From IMG/VR virus record IMGVR_UViG_3300028393_000179, positions 1 to 36,445 of that record: a DNA stretch of 36,445 bases, one strand, 5' to 3'. Origin of the DNA: a virus. Made by a program: the position numbers and the translations under genes. Under the pieces are notes generated by a model. It had not been told where the DNA came from, ran no database searches, and was given only the letters and a program-made list of their open reading frames with translations. Positions 7,920 to 17,300 of the stretch are shown here, in pieces. Position 1 is the first letter of the stretch. Every line of letters begins with the position of its first letter.

Positions 7920-8834
7920 TTAGATGCCGGGCGTACCGAAAGCGGCGCGCGGGTCGGTGAAACCGACAGCGTACCGCTCGGTTGCCTTGTAGCGCATCGA
8001 GTCGGTCTCAAAGTCGCCTTCCATCGTCTTCTCCAGGCGACGGCGCATCAGCATCTTGAAGCCTTCAGGCGCGTCGGTCTGCACCCACCAAGCGGTGGCA
8101 CTGGTCAAGCGGCTGAGAACGGCGGCGCCTTCGTCCAGCAACCCGATCGACTTGACCGGGTTGATGTCGTTGTTGGCGTTGCCGGTACGCAGGACCGACT
8201 TGAGCAGAACCTCTGCCTGGAAGATGTTGCCCGGGGCAACGACGAGCTGGCGCGGGACCAGACGGATTTTCTTGCCGTTGTTGTCGACGGCAGAGCGGAC
8301 CTGGATGAGCATCTGCTCAAGCGAGGTCTGCGACAGCACGGCGGCGGTGGCAAGCTGGTTGCTGAAAGTGCCGTTCACGATCGGGTGCGCGGTGCTGATT
8401 AGGGCAACACCGTCACCGCCCGGGTACGCGCTGTTGAAGGCGTAGTTAAGGACGTTGGCGGCCAGCAGCTCCTTAGTCTCCACAAGCGACTGTGCAAGGT
8501 GACGTGCGTACACCTGACCCAGACGGATGTGGTCGCCATCTTCCACCAGGACCTTGGTCAGCGCGAACGCCAGACCGTAGACCTTGTACAGATAACGCTG
8601 CAGGAACAGCACGCCGCCCTGCTGGTAGGTCACCGGCGTGCCATCAGGCAGTTGCGGTGCCGCGCCGAAACCGTACAGAACCGGCTCTTCGTGGTAGTTG
8701 CGGGGGATGCCGTCTTCCTCGCGGAACACGCGGCTCCACTCGTCAGCTCGTTGGTCATAGACTCCATCGAAGCACTCGTTGAGGATAGGCTCAACGATGC
8801 TCCGAAAGTCCGTACTGCGCATTGGTGCGGCCAT
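7920..8834 (-). CDS. Major capsid protein (Mu gpT-like)
   Basis: A 304-residue protein with the pattern of the Mu gpT-like major head subunit family: an N-terminal helical part (STDFRSIVEPILNECFDGVYDQ), LAFALTKVLVEDGD, the hallmark GVALISTAHPIVNGTFSNQL region (about 144-163), LVPRQLVVAPGNIFQAEVLL and the C-terminal WWVQTDAPEGFKMLMRRR..TMEGDFETDSMRYKATERYAVGFTDPRAAFG. It forms the icosahedral shell, assembled around the scaffold encoded two genes upstream. Start at 8834 is supported by AAGGAG seven bases before the ATG. A hairpin follows the gene. Confidence 0.9.
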   Translation of the reverse strand: MAAPMRSTDFRSIVEPILNECFDGVYDQRADEWSRVFREEDGIPRNYHEEPVLYGFGAAPQLPDGTPVTYQQGGVLFLQRYLYKVYGLAFALTKVLVEDGDHIRLGQVYARHLAQSLVETKELLAANVLNYAFNSAYPGGDGVALISTAHPIVNGTFSNQLATAAVLSQTSLEQMLIQVRSAVDNNGKKIRLVPRQLVVAPGNIFQAEVLLKSVLRTGNANNDINPVKSIGLLDEGAAVLSRLTSATAWWVQTDAPEGFKMLMRRRLEKTMEGDFETDSMRYKATERYAVGFTDPRAAFGTPGI

Positions 8835-8845
8835 GTCTGGACTCC

Positions 8846-9415
8846 TTAGATGGCGACGATGTTAGCTGTGTACTGATGGCGGCTGATCTGCACGCGCACA
8901 ATCACATAAGGATCTCCCCACGCATTGTCTACGTAGGGGGCGATGTCGATGATGCGGAAGTCGCCTTGCGAACCCGAACCAACAACAGTGCCCAGCATCG
9001 CCTGCGATAGGCCGGTGGTCGTGCTACCGGCTGTGGCGCTTGCCATGTTGGCTTGGTCACCGATCGAGGTCTGCGCCAGGGTGGCGTTGGACTGCACTTC
9101 GTATACGATCTGCTGATCCTGGTAGAAGTAGGCAATGCAAGAACCGGTCTGGAACGCGGTGTTCGCGGGCCACTGGTTGTTGATCTGACGACGGCCCGAC
9201 GAGTCGGTGTACTCGACACCGGCAAACACGCCAATGAAAGCGGAGCCTGCCGTGGCAATGATGATGTTGCCGTTGGTGTCAAAAGCAACTGGTTGGCCCT
9301 TGAGGATGCCCGTGGCGTAGCCACTGGCGATACCGTTTGCCAGCGCCGTAGCTCGGTCCAACCCTGTCGGGTGGAAAGCGGGGCGAAAGCCGAACGGAGC
9401 TGATGTCGCTGACAT
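8846..9415 (-). CDS. Conserved capsid-region structural protein
   Basis: A 189-residue protein starting MSATSAPFGFRPAFHPTG, a start typical of a structural protein encoded beside capsid genes in many marine and freshwater podovirus-like genomes. Other typical pieces are GVFAGVEYTDSSGR, WPANTAF and IAYFYQDQQIVYEVQ. It is beta-rich with no cysteine-based or catalytic motif. AAGGAG precedes the ATG at 9415. Its position between the scaffold region and the capsid suggests a head decoration or minor capsid protein, but this is inferred. Confidence 0.78.
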   Translation of the reverse strand: MSATSAPFGFRPAFHPTGLDRATALANGIASGYATGILKGQPVAFDTNGNIIIATAGSAFIGVFAGVEYTDSSGRRQINNQWPANTAFQTGSCIAYFYQDQQIVYEVQSNATLAQTSIGDQANMASATAGSTTTGLSQAMLGTVVGSGSQGDFRIIDIAPYVDNAWGDPYVIVRVQISRHQYTANIVAI

Positions 9416-9429
9416 ATTCGTACTCCTTG

Positions 9430-9975
9430 TTAGCCGGCAAACACCGGCGTGCGATTTGATTGCCTGTCAGGGTTGTTTCCGTCACCCTCAACCGGCGACA
9501 TCAGAGCTCGACCGTTGCTGTCGCGTGCGTTCTGCAGGTTCTCCATCTGAAGTCGGATTTTGTCCGCTTCCTCTTGAGGACGCTCATGGTGCATGACCGT
9601 CATCACTTCTTGGAAAACATCCATCGGCAACTTAAACAGCAGCATCTCGTTGCATGAGATGTACCCAACGTGCTCGCCTGCCTTGACGCGGTAGTCTTCG
9701 TACCCGGGAAACTCTTCAGACTTAACTGGAACGTACCCGAGGCGGATTCTCTTGTCGATGGAGTCGTAGCTGTTGGTGGTTGAAAGCCAGCAAAGGTGCC
9801 AACCTGACAGTTCTGGCAGTCTGGGCAGTGCTGATTGCGTCCACTCCTCGCTCCACATCTTGCGACGTTCCTGCGTAGAAGCAAACTTCTCTTCTGGTGC
9901 TGCGCGGCTTGCGTCCTCGTTCGCACGAGTTTCGCGCCCACCAGCATTCAGAGATTTTTTAAGACGTGATTCCAT
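9430..9975 (-). CDS. Conserved head-region protein of unknown function
   Basis: Started at the ATG at 9975 (181 residues), one base after the scaffold stop codon and with CGGGGA upstream. A longer frame from 10011 would overlap the scaffold gene. The core LPRLPELSGWHLCWLSTTN..DSIDKRIRLGYVPVKSEEFPGYEDYRVKAGEHVGYISCNEMLLFKLPMDVFQEVM is a highly conserved phage sequence found next to scaffold and capsid genes. The N-terminus is charged and the C-terminal part helical. I know no experimentally assigned function; an assembly factor is plausible from context. Confidence 0.78.
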   Translation of the reverse strand: MESRLKKSLNAGGRETRANEDASRAAPEEKFASTQERRKMWSEEWTQSALPRLPELSGWHLCWLSTTNSYDSIDKRIRLGYVPVKSEEFPGYEDYRVKAGEHVGYISCNEMLLFKLPMDVFQEVMTVMHHERPQEEADKIRLQMENLQNARDSNGRALMSPVEGDGNNPDRQSNRTPVFAG

Positions 9976-9976
9976 T

Positions 9977-10921
9977 TCAATATCCCCGGTTGTTTCGTGA
10001 TTCGGCTGCATAACGCTTGACCATCTTCTGGCGCTTTATGGGGTCTTCCCACATCCCCGCGTCCTTCATCGCTCGCACCTGTTCGGCGGATAGCGTGAAG
10101 GTGCGGTTCGTGCCCCCAAAAGCGGCTGATGCCTCGCGTCCTGAACTTCCCACGACATTCCGGGGTGACCTGTTCTCACCCCTGTCGGCCCGATTGTAAC
10201 GGTGTGGGAGATACTTTTGCAAGCGGCTGTCCAACTCGTCCCAATATTCGGCTGTCCCGGGATTCCAACCATCGGCCACCAAAGCCTCGTCGACCTGTTT
10301 TGCGACCTTGCTGTCGGTATCCGATAGGTCGGGCTTGTACCACTCGTTGCGGTCAATCCACTTGGCCGCGTGGCGCTGTACCCCGGGGTCGATAGGGCGC
10401 TGCTGGGGGGCCTGGGGCTGGTTGGCCTGCCGCTTCACCGCGGTGAGCTCGTCGAGCTGTTTGCGGGCCTCGTAGAGCAGCTCCTGCGCCTGCACCGCGT
10501 CGTCTCCGTTGCCGTTAGCCGTGGCTTCCGACAACTTCATCTTCGCGTACTCAAGCCGCACGCCCTGGTCCTCGATCGCCTTGTCGAGGCGGCCCAGGTC
10601 GTGCTGCTGGGTCCTGCGCTCAACATTCGAGAGCCGGTTCATCAGCTCTTCGTTTTGCCGCTGCAGCATCCCGAGGCGGACGTCTTTCTCCTCGTTCGTC
10701 TTGCGGATCAAGTCCTTCTTGGAGCGCCGGCGTGCCCTGCGCGCGGCCCTGACGGCCTCGCTGTCGTCCGGGTGGTCGACGTCACCATCATCGGCTTGGC
10801 GGGGCTCATCGACCTCACCGCCTTGCGCAAATTCAACACCATCAGGGATCTCAACGGTCGCGGTACCGTCCTTGTCCTCCTCGATGTGCATCACCTCTTC
10901 AGTTTTGTCTTTTTCAGCCAT
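9977..10921 (-). CDS. Putative capsid scaffolding protein
   Basis: A 314-residue, highly charged protein placed between portal and capsid genes, the usual scaffold position. Residues 1-60 are acidic. Residues about 55-170 form a long predicted coiled coil (RAARRARRRSKKDLIRKTNE, LQRQNEELMNRLSNVERRT, EARKQLDELTAVKRQA). The C-terminal third has HRYNRADR and FTLSAEQVRAMKDAGMWEDPIKRQKM, resembling the capsid-binding helical ends of podovirus scaffolds. Near residue 31 it carries FAQGGEV, the same GG-x-V type motif that recurs in the large virion proteins here. It would direct procapsid assembly and leave before packaging. Confidence 0.8.
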   Translation of the reverse strand: MAEKDKTEEVMHIEEDKDGTATVEIPDGVEFAQGGEVDEPRQADDGDVDHPDDSEAVRAARRARRRSKKDLIRKTNEEKDVRLGMLQRQNEELMNRLSNVERRTQQHDLGRLDKAIEDQGVRLEYAKMKLSEATANGNGDDAVQAQELLYEARKQLDELTAVKRQANQPQAPQQRPIDPGVQRHAAKWIDRNEWYKPDLSDTDSKVAKQVDEALVADGWNPGTAEYWDELDSRLQKYLPHRYNRADRGENRSPRNVVGSSGREASAAFGGTNRTFTLSAEQVRAMKDAGMWEDPIKRQKMVKRYAAESRNNRGY

Positions 10922-10931
10922 GATTTACCCC

Positions 10932-11387
10932 TCAAACAAAGGCTTTGAAGCTCAACGGGTCGCAGGTGACCTTGCTGATGATCTCATGGTCATTCAACAC
11001 CATGAACAGCACCGGGTCCTCGTGGCGATCGTCGTCTGGCGCGGGGCGTTCCCACCGATCGCCGCCCCATTTGGGCACGCGGATGTAGTCACCGACCGAT
11101 GTCCAGCTACCTTCAGGCCAGGGGGCCATGGTGTCGCGGTTTTTGAACGCCAACGGGCCGATGGCGACCACTTTGGCGATCTGACCGTTCCATTTCTCGG
11201 TCTCGCGGGTCTCTTCGACCAGAATAATGCGACCTTTTTGCTTCTTGGTGCGCCTAAGCTGCACCAGAATGCGCCCGCCGAGCGGAGCAAGGCCCGGATC
11301 GACGTCTGGGAAAGACCAAGCAAGCTCGGACTCGTCAGATGGCCTCGAAATACCCTCGATAAGGTGAATTTTTGGTACGTTTTCCAC
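10932..11387 (-). CDS. GroES-like co-chaperonin (Cpn10 fold)
   Basis: A 151-residue protein if started at the GTG at 11387, which has GGAG five bases upstream. An in-frame TTG at 11402 lacks a comparable site. From about residue 33 the sequence follows the Cpn10 pattern: LAPLGGRILVQLRR, then KGRIILVEET, where IIL (54-56) occupies the place of the GroES mobile-loop IVL that docks on GroEL. It continues with NGQIAKVVAIGPLAF and SVGDYIRVPKWGGDRW. Phage co-chaperonins (T4 gp31 is the known case) replace host GroES to fold the capsid protein. Position immediately before scaffold and capsid genes fits that role. No GroEL gene is in the window. Confidence 0.8.
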   Translation of the reverse strand: MENVPKIHLIEGISRPSDESELAWSFPDVDPGLAPLGGRILVQLRRTKKQKGRIILVEETRETEKWNGQIAKVVAIGPLAFKNRDTMAPWPEGSWTSVGDYIRVPKWGGDRWERPAPDDDRHEDPVLFMVLNDHEIISKVTCDPLSFKAFV

Positions 11388-11403
11388 ACAAACTCCACAC
11401 AAA

Positions 11404-11444
11404 GCACATATTTCAGTGCGTTTTGACAGCGCATATTTCAGCGC
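11404..11444 (-). promoter_or_regulatory. Two tandem small hairpins/repeats before the co-chaperonin start
   Basis: On the minus strand, GCGCTGAAATATGCGC (11444-11429) and GCACTGAAATATGTGC (11419-11404) repeat with the same eight-base centre TGAAATAT. The flanking four-base arms differ but remain complementary within each copy. The second copy ends seven bases before the GGAG site of the co-chaperonin gene. They could be RNA hairpins for translational control or a pair of DNA operator sites 25 bp apart. Function is unknown. Confidence 0.6.
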
Positions 11445-11462
11445 ACTTGGGGCCAGATGGCC

Positions 11463-11636
11463 TTATTCGTCTTGCTCCGCGAGTTTTGCGTCAATCGCAT
11501 CCAACGTCCACTGCAGGCCCTGGTATTCACCGACAAGGCGCTGGTAGGTCTCAAAATTAGGAGCACGGCCCTGCGCAAGCGACAGGCGAAGGGCCGCCTG
11601 CCGCTCCTTGATCACGTGGATCAACGCGCCAATCAC
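11463..11636 (-). CDS. Small conserved helical protein (57 residues)
   Basis: A short gene starting with GTG at 11636, overlapping the stop codon of the preceding 52-residue gene by three bases, which suggests coupled translation. The peptide MIGALIHVIKERQAALRLSL...FETYQRLVGEYQGLQWTLDAIDAKLAEQDE is mostly helical. The YQRLVGEYQGLQ..LD segment is a pattern I recognise from tiny proteins located just after portal genes in podovirus-like phages. No function is known. The GTG start is inferred, because the frame is open further upstream but contains no better start. Confidence 0.7.
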   Translation of the reverse strand: MIGALIHVIKERQAALRLSLAQGRAPNFETYQRLVGEYQGLQWTLDAIDAKLAEQDE

Positions 11637-11791
11637 TTCTGTTTCTTCAAGTGGCTCAGGCCACCGGTGGGTTTGGCGGGCGTGTTGCTGCCCTTTGCCG
11701 GCATGCTTGTGCCGTCAATCTTGGCGCCCTGCGCCAAACGCTTGTGCTGGGGCACAAGAATGCTCTGCTGCTCTTGATCAGACGTTGCCAT
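11633..11791 (-). CDS. Small hypothetical protein after the portal (52 residues)
   Basis: ATG at 11791 lies inside the end of the portal gene (14-bp overlap in another frame), preceded by AAGGAGTACCTG, a strong ribosome binding site. The product MATSDQEQQSILVPQHKRLA..., ending GGLSHLKKQK, is polar and basic at its C-terminus. Its stop is overlapped by the next tiny gene. The tight overlaps and the strong ribosome binding site support it being real; the function is unknown. Confidence 0.65.
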   Translation of the reverse strand: MATSDQEQQSILVPQHKRLAQGAKIDGTSMPAKGSNTPAKPTGGLSHLKKQK

Positions 11792-14393
11792 CAGGTACTC
11801 CTTGGGGTTGGGTTGCTACTACGGTTTGGTGCAGTATCTTAGCGTTCTCAATTGCTATTTGCGCCTCGCGATTCATCTCGGCAATCTTGATCTGGGTATC
11901 GCTGCGCAACTGCTCGCGCTGCATATCGGCCTGGATCTGCGCCATCTCGCGTTGCATGTCGGCCTGGGCTTTGGCCTGCTCGCGTTGCATGTCGATCTGC
12001 ATCTGGGCCTGGACACGCTGGACGTCGGCCTGGGCCTTGGCCTGCTCAAGCTGGCCCTTGTTCTGCGTGTCGGCCTGCTCGCGCTGCATGTCCAACTGCA
12101 GCTTGGCCTGGGCGAGCTGCATGTCCTGCTGGTCCTTGGCCTCCTTGCGCTTGGTCTCGGCCATCGAGGTGTCTTTGACCACCTGAGCGTCGGGCGGCAG
12201 GACCGCCGCGGGGGCGTACTGCTGGGCGATCTGCTGGAGCTGCTGGATCTGCGGCAGGATCTGCGAGAACACCTGCTCGCTGTCGAGCGCGACGTGCTGC
12301 CCGACGCTCGCGTAGAGCTGGTCGATGATTGCGGTCAGCTTGGGGTTGTCGTAGTTCGACACCGGCCTGCCGCCGCGCAGGTTTGACACGTAGCCGTTCA
12401 TGCGGTTCAGGTACCAGAGCGTCATGTGCTGCTTGATGTGCTCGATCGCGTTGTGTGTGAACTGCGGCGCGATGAACGGGTTTGAGCCGAACGACGGGTC
12501 CAGGCCGAACATCAGGTGGCCCTGGATGTGGGCGATGTGGTCCTGCTGCAGGTAGGCGTACGCCGGCTGGCCGATCGACATGGCCGCGTTCTCATCCGCC
12601 AGGGTGCGCTGCTCCGGTGCCGGCACGTCGCGCAAGAGCTCGCTGACGTTGGGAATCTTGAGCTGCTTGAGGAACCGCTCTTCCACCGCCTTCGCGTCGT
12701 ACAGGTCCGGGTTCTTGTCCGACCGCTGCAGCACCGACTGCATCTGCGCCATGCGCTGCGTCTCGCTGAAGATGTGCGGGTCGCTGACGGGGATGACGTC
12801 GGTGTTGCGGTTGAAGTCGTCGCGCTGGATGTTCATGTCCTCGACGATGTCGCCCTTGCGCATCTCGTCGAAGTGCCACCGGTTCAGCCGGCACAGGATC
12901 TTGATCAGCCGCTCCTGCGACTTGTGCAACCGGGCGTGGATGGCCGAGTAGACAGCCGCGCCCTGCTCGATCAGCGCCTGGGTGGTGCCCACCGGCGCGT
13001 TGGATGTGACGTCGGCGATCTTTTCTTCGCTGGTGGTCACCACCCCCTTGGCGGCGGTACTCAGCCAGCCCAGGAGCTCAAACAACACCGGTGACGGCGG
13101 GTTGAACGGCATCGGCATCGCGATCTTGCGGATGTCGTCAACGCCCGGCCCGCCCTCAATCTCGGCGACCTGGGTGACCTCGACCTGCTGGGTCTGGCCC
13201 GAGAGCTTGGCGCCCTTGAGCTTGAGCATCGTCGCGGCGTTGTTGATGTGCGCCGAGTCGAGCAGCGCGCGCAGGGCGCCGGTGAGCGCCGCCGACAGCC
13301 CGCCGATCAGGTGGGGCAGGCCGATCGCAAATGCACCACGCCAGGGGATGAACTTGAACTCGACGATCCAGTCGAGCTTGGTCATCGTGTTGTCGCCGTC
13401 CTCCCAGTTACGGTACAGGCCGATCACCTTGCTGGACTGCTCGTCCACCATCATGATGTACGGAGCCATCTCACCTTCGCTGTGCTTGTCGTCGTCGAAT
13501 TCGAGGTAGGTGTAGATGTGGAAGACCTTGCGCAGGCCGTCCTCGTTGTCCTGGAACGCCTTGCCCTCGATCTTGTCGTTGGCCTTCTGCGCTTTGGTCT
13601 GCTCGGGCTCGATGGACGACGTGAACGAGAACCCGTCGATGTACATGCCGGTGCTGACGCGCCGCTTGTACTCCCACTCGGTGATCTCGTGGACCTCGGC
13701 AGCGCGCTGCGCCGTGTAAAAGTTGGACGCCGCAAACGGCAGGATGACCCGGTCGATCGGCAGGAACTCGATCATCGGGCGTTTCTGCTGCTCGTCGTAC
13801 CAGACCTTGATGTACTGCGAGCCGCCCAGCGGGAGCTGGGTGAGCATCTGCTCCTGCTCGTCCCGGAACTCCTCGATCTGCTCGGTGATCTGCCAGTTCA
13901 GGAAGTCACGCTTGCGCTCGGCGCGCTGCTGCTTCAGGTCATCAACCTCGCCGATGATCTTGGTTCTGACAGGACCGTCAGGCGGAAACATCTCTTTGAT
14001 AGCGCGTGATGCAAAGTCCACGCAGCCCTCGGCCATGATCGGGTGAACCGCGCGGCTGGCGCCCATGAAGTTGGCACCACCGGGTGCGTCCTTGCCCAGG
14101 CCAGTACGCCGAATTCCCTCCTCGTACTGCTTGTCCCGGTCCTCACGCGCATTCTTGTCCTTCTCCAGCAAGTCAATGTAGCGCATGGCGATACGGTCGA
14201 GCTCGTAGGTCTCCATCGTCTCGGCCATGTTGGCGTAGAAGTCGCGCGACTCCTCGGGGCCGACTGTCTCCATGGCGACAACAGCCGAGCCGTCGGGCAT
14301 CTCCAGTATGTCCGCGGTTTCGTCCGGCAGGTCTACGTCCACCGACCCGTCGTCATTCTCGTCTAGGTCTTCGTCGCGGGTATCTCTGTTCAT
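11778..14393 (-). CDS. Portal protein (podovirus type, long C-terminal coiled coil)
   Basis: Start chosen at the ATG at 14393 (871 residues) with AAGG six bases upstream and one base after the preceding stop; an upstream GTG at 14423 is less likely. The central part matches the large portal family of podovirus-like phages: FMGASRAVHPIMAEGCVDFASRAIKEMFPPDGPV, QLPLGGSQYIKVWYDE, FKFIPWRGAFAIGLPHLIGGLSAALTGALRALLDSAHINN, TTQALIEQGAAVYSAIHARLH. The last 150 residues are an extended Gln/Ala/Met-rich heptad-like repeat (MQREQAKAQADMQRE), long enough to form a barrel-like coiled coil above the portal ring. It forms the dodecameric DNA gate at one capsid vertex. Confidence 0.93.
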   Translation of the reverse strand: MNRDTRDEDLDENDDGSVDVDLPDETADILEMPDGSAVVAMETVGPEESRDFYANMAETMETYELDRIAMRYIDLLEKDKNAREDRDKQYEEGIRRTGLGKDAPGGANFMGASRAVHPIMAEGCVDFASRAIKEMFPPDGPVRTKIIGEVDDLKQQRAERKRDFLNWQITEQIEEFRDEQEQMLTQLPLGGSQYIKVWYDEQQKRPMIEFLPIDRVILPFAASNFYTAQRAAEVHEITEWEYKRRVSTGMYIDGFSFTSSIEPEQTKAQKANDKIEGKAFQDNEDGLRKVFHIYTYLEFDDDKHSEGEMAPYIMMVDEQSSKVIGLYRNWEDGDNTMTKLDWIVEFKFIPWRGAFAIGLPHLIGGLSAALTGALRALLDSAHINNAATMLKLKGAKLSGQTQQVEVTQVAEIEGGPGVDDIRKIAMPMPFNPPSPVLFELLGWLSTAAKGVVTTSEEKIADVTSNAPVGTTQALIEQGAAVYSAIHARLHKSQERLIKILCRLNRWHFDEMRKGDIVEDMNIQRDDFNRNTDVIPVSDPHIFSETQRMAQMQSVLQRSDKNPDLYDAKAVEERFLKQLKIPNVSELLRDVPAPEQRTLADENAAMSIGQPAYAYLQQDHIAHIQGHLMFGLDPSFGSNPFIAPQFTHNAIEHIKQHMTLWYLNRMNGYVSNLRGGRPVSNYDNPKLTAIIDQLYASVGQHVALDSEQVFSQILPQIQQLQQIAQQYAPAAVLPPDAQVVKDTSMAETKRKEAKDQQDMQLAQAKLQLDMQREQADTQNKGQLEQAKAQADVQRVQAQMQIDMQREQAKAQADMQREMAQIQADMQREQLRSDTQIKIAEMNREAQIAIENAKILHQTVVATQPQGVPDGNV

Positions 14394-14394
14394 A

Positions 14395-17300
14395 CTATGC
14401 CTTCGAGTTTGAGCGTCGTGCACTCAGGGCCTGCCGCATTTGCTCGGTCGATGGCGGGAGTGTAACTCCGCCACCACCCCGGTAGATGTCGGGCAATCGA
14501 ACAGGCTCCCTGCGCTCCTGCCGCATCCCCGCAGGTTCTGGCCGAACCAGTCCGTTCTTGTCCAGCTCTGCTTTGAGGGCTGCGATGTACTCTTCTTGTG
14601 ATCGGCGAGGCAATGGCTCTCTCAACTCTGCCCGGGGCAAAAGTCTTACCAAATTTTTTGTAACGCCTGTTTGCGTCAAGGCTCTGCTGCGATGCCGTCC
14701 TTCATGCCCTTTTATAAAAGGCATCAACGGCAAACCAACTTCTTCTTTGTCTAGCCCTAGAAATGGAACATCGTCAAAACCACCTTTACGCAAAATGGTT
14801 GCAAGATGTTTTATATGTTCTGACGTAGGTACTGCAAACTTTTCACCAAGATGCTTTATTACTGTTGGATCTTTGTGTCCCGTTAGAGATTCTATTATGG
14901 GCGCTGCATAGTTTTCAAAATGCGCCGGGTCCATAGTCATAACAGCTTTTGCATTATCCCCAGTAAATGCGGAATGCAAAGCCTCGGGGGAGTACATCCG
15001 CTGTAGATTTGGTATCTCATCCGATGCGCGTTCAAATCTTCGAGCCCCATACACCCCGGCGTCTTGCAGAATCTTATCGCGCAGGCTGCCCCCGGCCATA
15101 TGCCCAACACCGCCACCCTCCGCTTTTTTGACAACACCGAATCCGAGTTTGCCTAGATCCTGCGGTCGTTGCCGGGGCAGGTCGGCCACGCCGGCTGCCT
15201 TATTGATTGCGGCAACTTCCTCGTCGGGCAGCACACGATTGACTTTCATCGATCCGCCGATCAGCCAGTTGCCGGTCATGTTGGGATTGGTCTTGTACCG
15301 GTAGTGCCCGCCTGTGGGCACTTGGTCGGTGATGTGCGCCTTCACCGGCACGACGCGGCCCTTGTCGTTGGTGCCGCGGCGTTGCGCCTCCGAGTGCCAG
15401 TCGACATCGTTGGGCATCTCCACCTCGGCCCAGACGTGGTTGTCAGGCCGTACATCCGGTTTCTTCAGCCCTGGCGTGGACTTGCCGCCGATGTGCGTGG
15501 CGATCGGTAGGTCCCCAGCGTGCCAGCCTGGGCGATACGCCAGCGGGCCGATCTTAGACTTGACCTTCTCACCCGCCATCTCGCCGGCCTGGGCTGCAAG
15601 CCACTTGCCCTGCTCGATGGGCTCGTTTGCGTCCACGAACAGCGGAAACAGCTTGCCCGGGTGCTTGGGGTGCGTGCGGAACAGCTTATACGCCTTGGTT
15701 GTCTTTGTGGGCTCAGGAGCTTCTTGGAAAGCGCGCGAGGCTACGATCGGTTGATCTTTTTTTTTAGCCAGTTCACGCTTCATCTGTTCAACAGATCCAC
15801 CATCGGCCATCTTGCGCATCGGCCCGAGTGCTGCCAGCGCCTGACCCTGCGGCGTCATCGTCAGGATGTTGCTGCCGGTAGGCTTCTGCTTGGGCGGCGG
15901 GATGTTCGGCGGCTCCAGGCCGGCAGGCTTGCCCGTGGGCATCCCTGGCTGGTTCCTGGGCAGCGGCGGTGGCATACCCGGCATGCCCGGGCCAGGGCCG
16001 CCTGGGGGCATCCCAGGGCCTCCTGGGGGCATTCCCGGCATCCCTGGCATGGTAGGGCCACCAGGGCCAGCGGGCACCGCCTGCGAGAGCTGTTGCCCCG
16101 GCATCTCGGGCTGGAAGTCAACGCCACCAGAGGGCAGGCCGATGCCGTCCCCCGGGCCCGGCGGGATGTACTGCTTGACCTTCATGTCCGGCGCCTCGTC
16201 CGCGCCGATGTTCCTGACGTTGGGGCCCTTCTTGGCCAACGTGGTGTGCGCCAGCATCTCGTCCATCGAGACGTTGCCACCCTTGGCGTAACCCCTGACC
16301 GCGCGCAACTTGGTGTAGTAATCGTTCATGATGTTCAAGTACCGATCATCGACCACCTGATGCGGAGCTGACAACGACATGGTCCGGGTGTACGCCCCTG
16401 GGCTTGATAACTTAGGTTTGATGTAATGCGTGGCGTCCATGAATGCCAGCTCCATAGGCGCCAACTCTGGTGCTCGGCCCAAGGATGTGCCAAGAATTTT
16501 GTGGCTGTAGGTGTTGTGTTCAGCGCCTGGGACTAACTTTGCGCCGGGCCTCATTTGCCCCACCGCGTGGCCCGTCATATTGATTTCCATATTGCGGAGC
16601 TCGGGTTCGGAGATTGCATACTCTATATCCGAACCGTTTGGAAAACCCAAGGCTTTAGTAACATTACCTAATTTCATGGTCTTGTTAAAAAACTTGCGCA
16701 TTTCCGGGTCTGCCCGCATTGCCTCATACGCTTCATTTGGGTTTTCCACCCCGGGCCATTTTGGAAACGTAACTTGTATTGGGTTGCCTTGCCTGTCTCT
16801 ATCCGCAAAACCTTGTTTCATTATTGCGTTAAAAGTCTGATGATTTTCAGGTTTTATTTTTGAGTTGTTTACCGCTTTTAGATTAGCATCCGCAAAATGT
16901 AAAGCGAAGTTGTTACCGGCGTGACCCATCGCCAGATGGTGCGCAATGACACGGGGGTCTTGCCCGGTGATCTGAGCCAACTCAGTCACGCGGTTCTGAA
17001 ACCCTTGCGCAGGGGCTATGCCAGACGCCCAGAAGGGCCGTTCATTTTCTGGCAAATGTAGCTTGCCTTCTCCATAACGGGACCCGCCTTCTTGGTTTGA
17101 GCCAATGGGTAGGCCGTTTACTTCCACCAGTCGCTGGTCCGATATAGTCTGATCACCGGGCAATACTACATTTACATCGCCTTTTTGCCCTGTGTAGATC
17201 GGGGTGGGTCGAACTGCTTGGGTTGGTGTAGTTGTGTATTGGGTCTGCTTAACCCGCTTGGCTTCTCGAATTGATCGGCCCGCCAAATTTTCTGTTTTGC

